A stretch of DNA of 8,726 bases from DAISIL01 sp036822015 (lineage in GTDB: Bacteria > Bacteroidota > Bacteroidia > Cytophagales > Bernardetiaceae), in assembly GCA_036822015.1 (NCBI GenBank), contig DAISIL010000088.1, forward strand, positions 1-8,726, written 5' to 3'. The position numbers and the translations under genes are program-made. Positions 7,540 to 8,726 of the stretch are shown here, piece by piece. The notes beneath the pieces were generated by a model. That model ran no database searches, was not told where the DNA came from, and saw only the letters and a program-made list of their open reading frames with translations. Each line of letters begins with the position of its first letter. Within the stretch, counting starts at the first letter, position 1.

Positions 7540-7697
7540 TAGTTCATCCAATGTTTCGCTCTCATCTTGGGCCCACGCGGCGCCGTGCTGTTCTAGTGCC
7601 TCGTCTAATGCTTGTGCGTTGGGGGAGGAGATCACCAAAGGCTCATCGGATAAGTCTTCGTAGGGTATAGTCCTGGGCAGCTCATCCAGGTTTAGCC
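7519..7697 (-). CDS. Antitoxin-like protein, C-terminal part (5' end lost in assembly gap)
   Basis: An open minus-strand frame enters from the gap at 7697 and ends at TGA 7519-7521. It gives 58 residues beginning LNLDELPRTIPYEDL and ending ESETLDELLNMLTP. The composition is acidic and polar, as in many antitoxin C-termini that wrap around a toxin. The last residues match the end of the complete small protein at 7739-7897. Its first residues (LNLDEL) match residues 41-46 of that protein, preceded by GG, which fits the same glycine codon. If the two were joined directly, the result would be one 98-residue antitoxin. The frame ends with ATGA shared with the toxin start. No DNA-binding motif is visible in this part. 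Family assignment rests on context. Confidence 0.55.
7677..7697. repeat. 21-bp repeat at left gap edge (matches 7759-7779)
   Basis: The 21 nt just before the N run recur exactly at 7759-7779 on the other side. Together with the 52-bp repeat, this means each gap edge duplicates sequence present in the opposite flank. That is the signature of overlapping contig ends or of two alleles placed in tandem. Confidence 0.9.
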
Positions 7698-7707
7698 NNN
7701 NNNNNNN
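7698..7707. other. Assembly gap (10 N)
   Basis: Exactly ten unknown bases, most likely a placeholder of arbitrary length. It interrupts the toxin-antitoxin region between two repeated segments. Confidence 0.97.
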
Positions 7708-7742
7708 GGAATATTGGTATCTAAAACGCAATTTCTATTCAT
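7708..7742 (-). pseudogene. Second start of PIN-domain toxin, cut by assembly gap
   Basis: ATG 7742 opens the same eleven codons as the left copy (MNRNCVLDTNI) with the PIN motif VLDTN, and runs into the N gap at 7707. Its start overlaps the stop of the small antitoxin as ATGA (7739-7742). An intact toxin could lie in unassembled sequence, or this piece may be an assembly duplicate of 7488-7522. The sequence cannot decide between these. Confidence 0.5.
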
Positions 7743-7759
7743 GGGGTGAGCATATTGAG
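7708..7759. repeat. 52-bp direct repeat, right copy
   Basis: Identical to 7488-7539 and begins at the first base after the N run. Confidence 0.95.
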
Positions 7760-7897
7760 CAGCTCATCCAGGTTTAGCCCTTGGTAGAGCGCGTCTGTAT
7801 CAAGGCTGTTTTCTTCATACACGATCTGCATTCTATCGAGGAGGGCTTTGAGGAAGGCAGCTTCGTTGTCGTTTTTGGGATAAATGCGCAGGGACAT
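7739..7897 (-). CDS. Small antitoxin-like protein (52 aa)
   Basis: ATG 7897 to TGA 7739-7741 gives 52 residues: an N-terminal strand (MSLRIYPKND), a helix (NEAAFLKALLDRMQ), then IVYEENSLDTDALYQG and LNLDELLNMLTP. The strand-helix start followed by an acidic tail resembles the short antitoxin-like proteins that precede PIN toxins in Bacteroidota. I infer this mainly from the ATGA overlap with a VLDTN-bearing frame. A longer start at 7957 is in frame but gives a poor N-terminus (MLAKLPRRCYVRA) and covers the likely promoter, so 7897 is preferred. The DNA looks like a deletion form of the longer version at 7519-7697: its 5' part matches the first LDEL copy there and its 3' part matches the second. 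Confidence 0.6.
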   Translation of the reverse strand: MSLRIYPKNDNEAAFLKALLDRMQIVYEENSLDTDALYQGLNLDELLNMLTP

Positions 7898-7922
7898 GAG
7901 GGGATGTGTTGTTTTTTTTGCT

Positions 7923-7954
7923 CTAACATAACACCTGCGGGGCAGTTTTGCAAG
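7923..7954 (-). promoter_or_regulatory. Candidate Bacteroidota promoter for the antitoxin gene
   Basis: On the minus strand, CTTG (7954-7951) is followed after 20 nt by TATGTTAG (7930-7923), one mismatch in each of the -33 TTTG and -7 TAnnTTTG boxes at a good spacing. Transcription would start near 7917, about 20 nt before ATG 7897. It lies back to back with the candidate FGE-gene promoter, the two -33 boxes being adjacent. Confidence 0.35.
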
Positions 7955-7981
7955 CACTTTGGCTGATCTTTTCTATTTTTG
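7947..7981 (+). promoter_or_regulatory. Candidate Bacteroidota promoter for the FGE-like gene
   Basis: TTTG at 7947-7950 is followed after 23 nt by TATTTTTG at 7974-7981, an exact match to TAnnTTTG, though the spacing is at the upper limit. The -7 box ends only 5 nt before ATG 7987, so the transcript would be leaderless or nearly so. Confidence 0.33.
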
Positions 7982-7986
7982 TACCC

Positions 7987-8686
7987 ATGCAGCCTTTTAC
8001 CCTCTCTGATCTTCACCCCGACCTGCCTCACTTTCCTTTTGTCTGGATACCCGAAGGGGAGTTTATGATGGGCGGCGAGGAGGAGGATGATGAAAAGCCC
8101 CTCCACCGCGTGCGCTTGAGTGGCTTCTGGCTTTCTCAGTTTTTGGCTACCCAAGAGCTTTACCTAGCCGTTACGGGACATAACCCCTCCTACTTTGCCG
8201 GCAGCCCGCACCGCCCCGTAGAGGAGGTAAGCTGGGACGATGCCCGGGCATTCCTGGGGAGGCTAGGCGAGATGACCGGAAAAAACTTTGCCTTGCCCAC
8301 CGAAGCCCAATGGGAGTATGCCGCTAGGGCGGGTGAGCCGTACACCTACGCCGGCAGCGATCACTTGCACGAAGTAGGTTGGTACGAAGACAACGCCCAC
8401 AGGGAGACCAAGCCCGTAGGCTTGAAAAAACCCAACGCCTGGGGCCTCTACGATATGAGCGGGAATGTATGGGAGTGGTGCCAGGACAGGTGGAGTTCGG
8501 ATTATTACGCCGAGTGCGCGAAGCAGGGCTTGGTTGTCGATCCTGCCGGCCCTGCTGATGGTCTGGGCCGTGTGTTGCGCGGTGTGTTGCGCGGTGGGTC
8601 GTGGAACGGCGATNNNNNNNNNNGGCAGCAACGACCCCGACAGCCGTTACTACAACAACGGCTTCCGCCTGTGTCTTTTCCCCTAG
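7987..8686 (+). CDS. Formylglycine-generating-enzyme-like (FGE/SUMF1) domain protein, interrupted by assembly gap
   Basis: ATG 7987 reads open to D209 at 8613. After ten N it resumes as GSNDPDSRYYNNGFRLCLFP with a stop at 8684-8686. Ten N shift the frame, so the true gap must be a multiple of three; by family alignment about 27-30 nt seem missing. Motifs of the FGE/C-type-lectin-like fold are clear: FVWIPEGEFMMGG (about 18-30), VEEVSWDDARAF, LPTEAQWEYAAR (103-114), GLYDMSGNVWEWCQDRW (about 153-169), RGGSW (202-206) and the terminal GFRL. There is no signal peptide and no other domain. Most stand-alone bacterial members of this superfamily are not proven sulfatase activators; many are ligand-binding. 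The Cys pair of true FGE is not seen, but the gap covers part of that region. A 12-bp duplication inserts an extra VLRG before RGGSW. The end resembles a DGR variable region. Confidence 0.88.
8572..8595. repeat. Tandem 12-bp duplication in the FGE-like gene
   Basis: GTGTTGCGCGGT occurs twice in a row (8572-8583 and 8584-8595), encoding VLRG-VLRG where relatives have a single RVLRGGSW. It keeps the frame. It lies 18 nt before the N gap and could be real or an assembly effect. Confidence 0.9.
8596..8683 (+). other. Candidate variable region (DGR-like) at the FGE C-terminus
   Basis: After the gap, ten of the twelve codons from 8627 to 8662 end in C with a variable first or second base: AGC, AAC, GAC, then GAC, AGC, then TAC, TAC, AAC, AAC. 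Each can derive from AAC by changing only A positions, while the interspersed GGC, CCC, CGT, TTC and CGC codons would be fixed. This is the signature left by adenine-specific DGR mutagenesis in targets with this fold. No template repeat or reverse transcriptase is in the window, and ordinary FGE-like proteins can also end with such residues. Confidence 0.35.
8614..8623. other. Assembly gap (10 N) inside the FGE-like gene
   Basis: Exactly ten unknown bases in the coding sequence. The frame on the two sides agrees only if the real length is a multiple of three, so this is a placeholder. Confidence 0.97.
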
Positions 8687-8726
8687 TTCGTTCTGCCTGT
8701 TTCACTTCGTTACGTCATTTGAGCTA
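8687..8726. other. Right-edge sequence after the FGE-like gene
   Basis: Forty bases after the stop. No gene, hairpin terminator or repeat is recognisable. If a DGR were present, its template repeat and reverse transcriptase would be sought beyond this edge. Confidence 0.5.

Noticed and set aside
7486..7542. Plus-strand mini-frame MEYWYLKRNFYSWGEHIE
   Set aside because: Eighteen codons, antisense to the toxin start. It occurs in both repeat copies only because the DNA is repeated.
7935..7945. Inverted repeat CTGC-GGG-GCAG between the divergent genes, as an operator
   Set aside because: A 4-bp arm is too short to be significant. It lies between the promoter boxes of both genes, but there is no second copy or other support.
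8263..8705. Minus-strand and alternative plus-strand frames spanning the second N run
   Set aside because: They are shadows of the GC-rich FGE-like gene, which carries the family motifs in its own frame on both sides of the gap.
1..8726. tRNA, rRNA, CRISPR array, insertion sequence or integrase site
   Set aside because: None was seen on either strand. The only repeats are the short direct repeats near 7488-7779, the 12-bp duplication at 8572 and the heptad-coding repeats in the coiled-coil gene.

Overview
The window looks like a chromosomal segment from a member of the phylum Bacteroidota, possibly Cytophagales-like. The strongest clue is a single-chain MurF-alanine racemase fusion, an arrangement typical of that phylum. 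Supporting clues are weak or absent Shine-Dalgarno sequences, several matches to the Bacteroidota -33/-7 promoter pattern (TTTG / TAnnTTTG), a signal peptide ending in A-Q, and a CtlX-type hydrolase. Two runs of exactly ten N (7698-7707 and 8614-8623) look like scaffold joins in a draft assembly, and both lie in the most interesting places.

Layout. Positions 1-1667 (minus strand): miaE (tRNA hydroxylase), followed after 21 nt by a secreted TPR protein that runs off the left edge. Positions 1768-5005 (plus): a coiled-coil protein with a membrane segment at each end, then murF-alr four bases later. Positions 5107-6450 (plus): an alpha/beta hydrolase, then a small STAS/SpoIIAA-like protein. Positions 6428-7384 (minus): ctlX, whose 3' end overlaps the 3' end of the STAS-like gene by 23 bp. 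Positions 7385-7897 (minus): the remains of a type II toxin-antitoxin locus. It has a small antitoxin-like gene whose stop overlaps, as ATGA, the start of a PIN-domain (VapC-like) toxin. The toxin is frameshifted and truncated. The locus is broken by the first N gap, and each gap edge repeats sequence found on the other side. Positions 7987-8686 (plus): a formylglycine-generating-enzyme-like (FGE/SUMF1) protein. The second N gap falls in its C-terminal variable-type segment.

Function. The left two thirds is mostly housekeeping and envelope biology: peptidoglycan precursor synthesis (D-Ala supply and D-Ala-D-Ala ligation), tRNA modification, and metabolism. The right end (7385-8726) is accessory in character: toxin-antitoxin debris, direct repeats, assembly breaks, and an FGE-like protein. 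The codons at the end of that protein resemble the variable region of a diversity-generating retroelement (DGR) target. No reverse transcriptase or template repeat is visible, so the DGR link is only a hypothesis. The next sequence to examine is to the right of the window. No rRNA, tRNA, CRISPR array or insertion sequence was seen.
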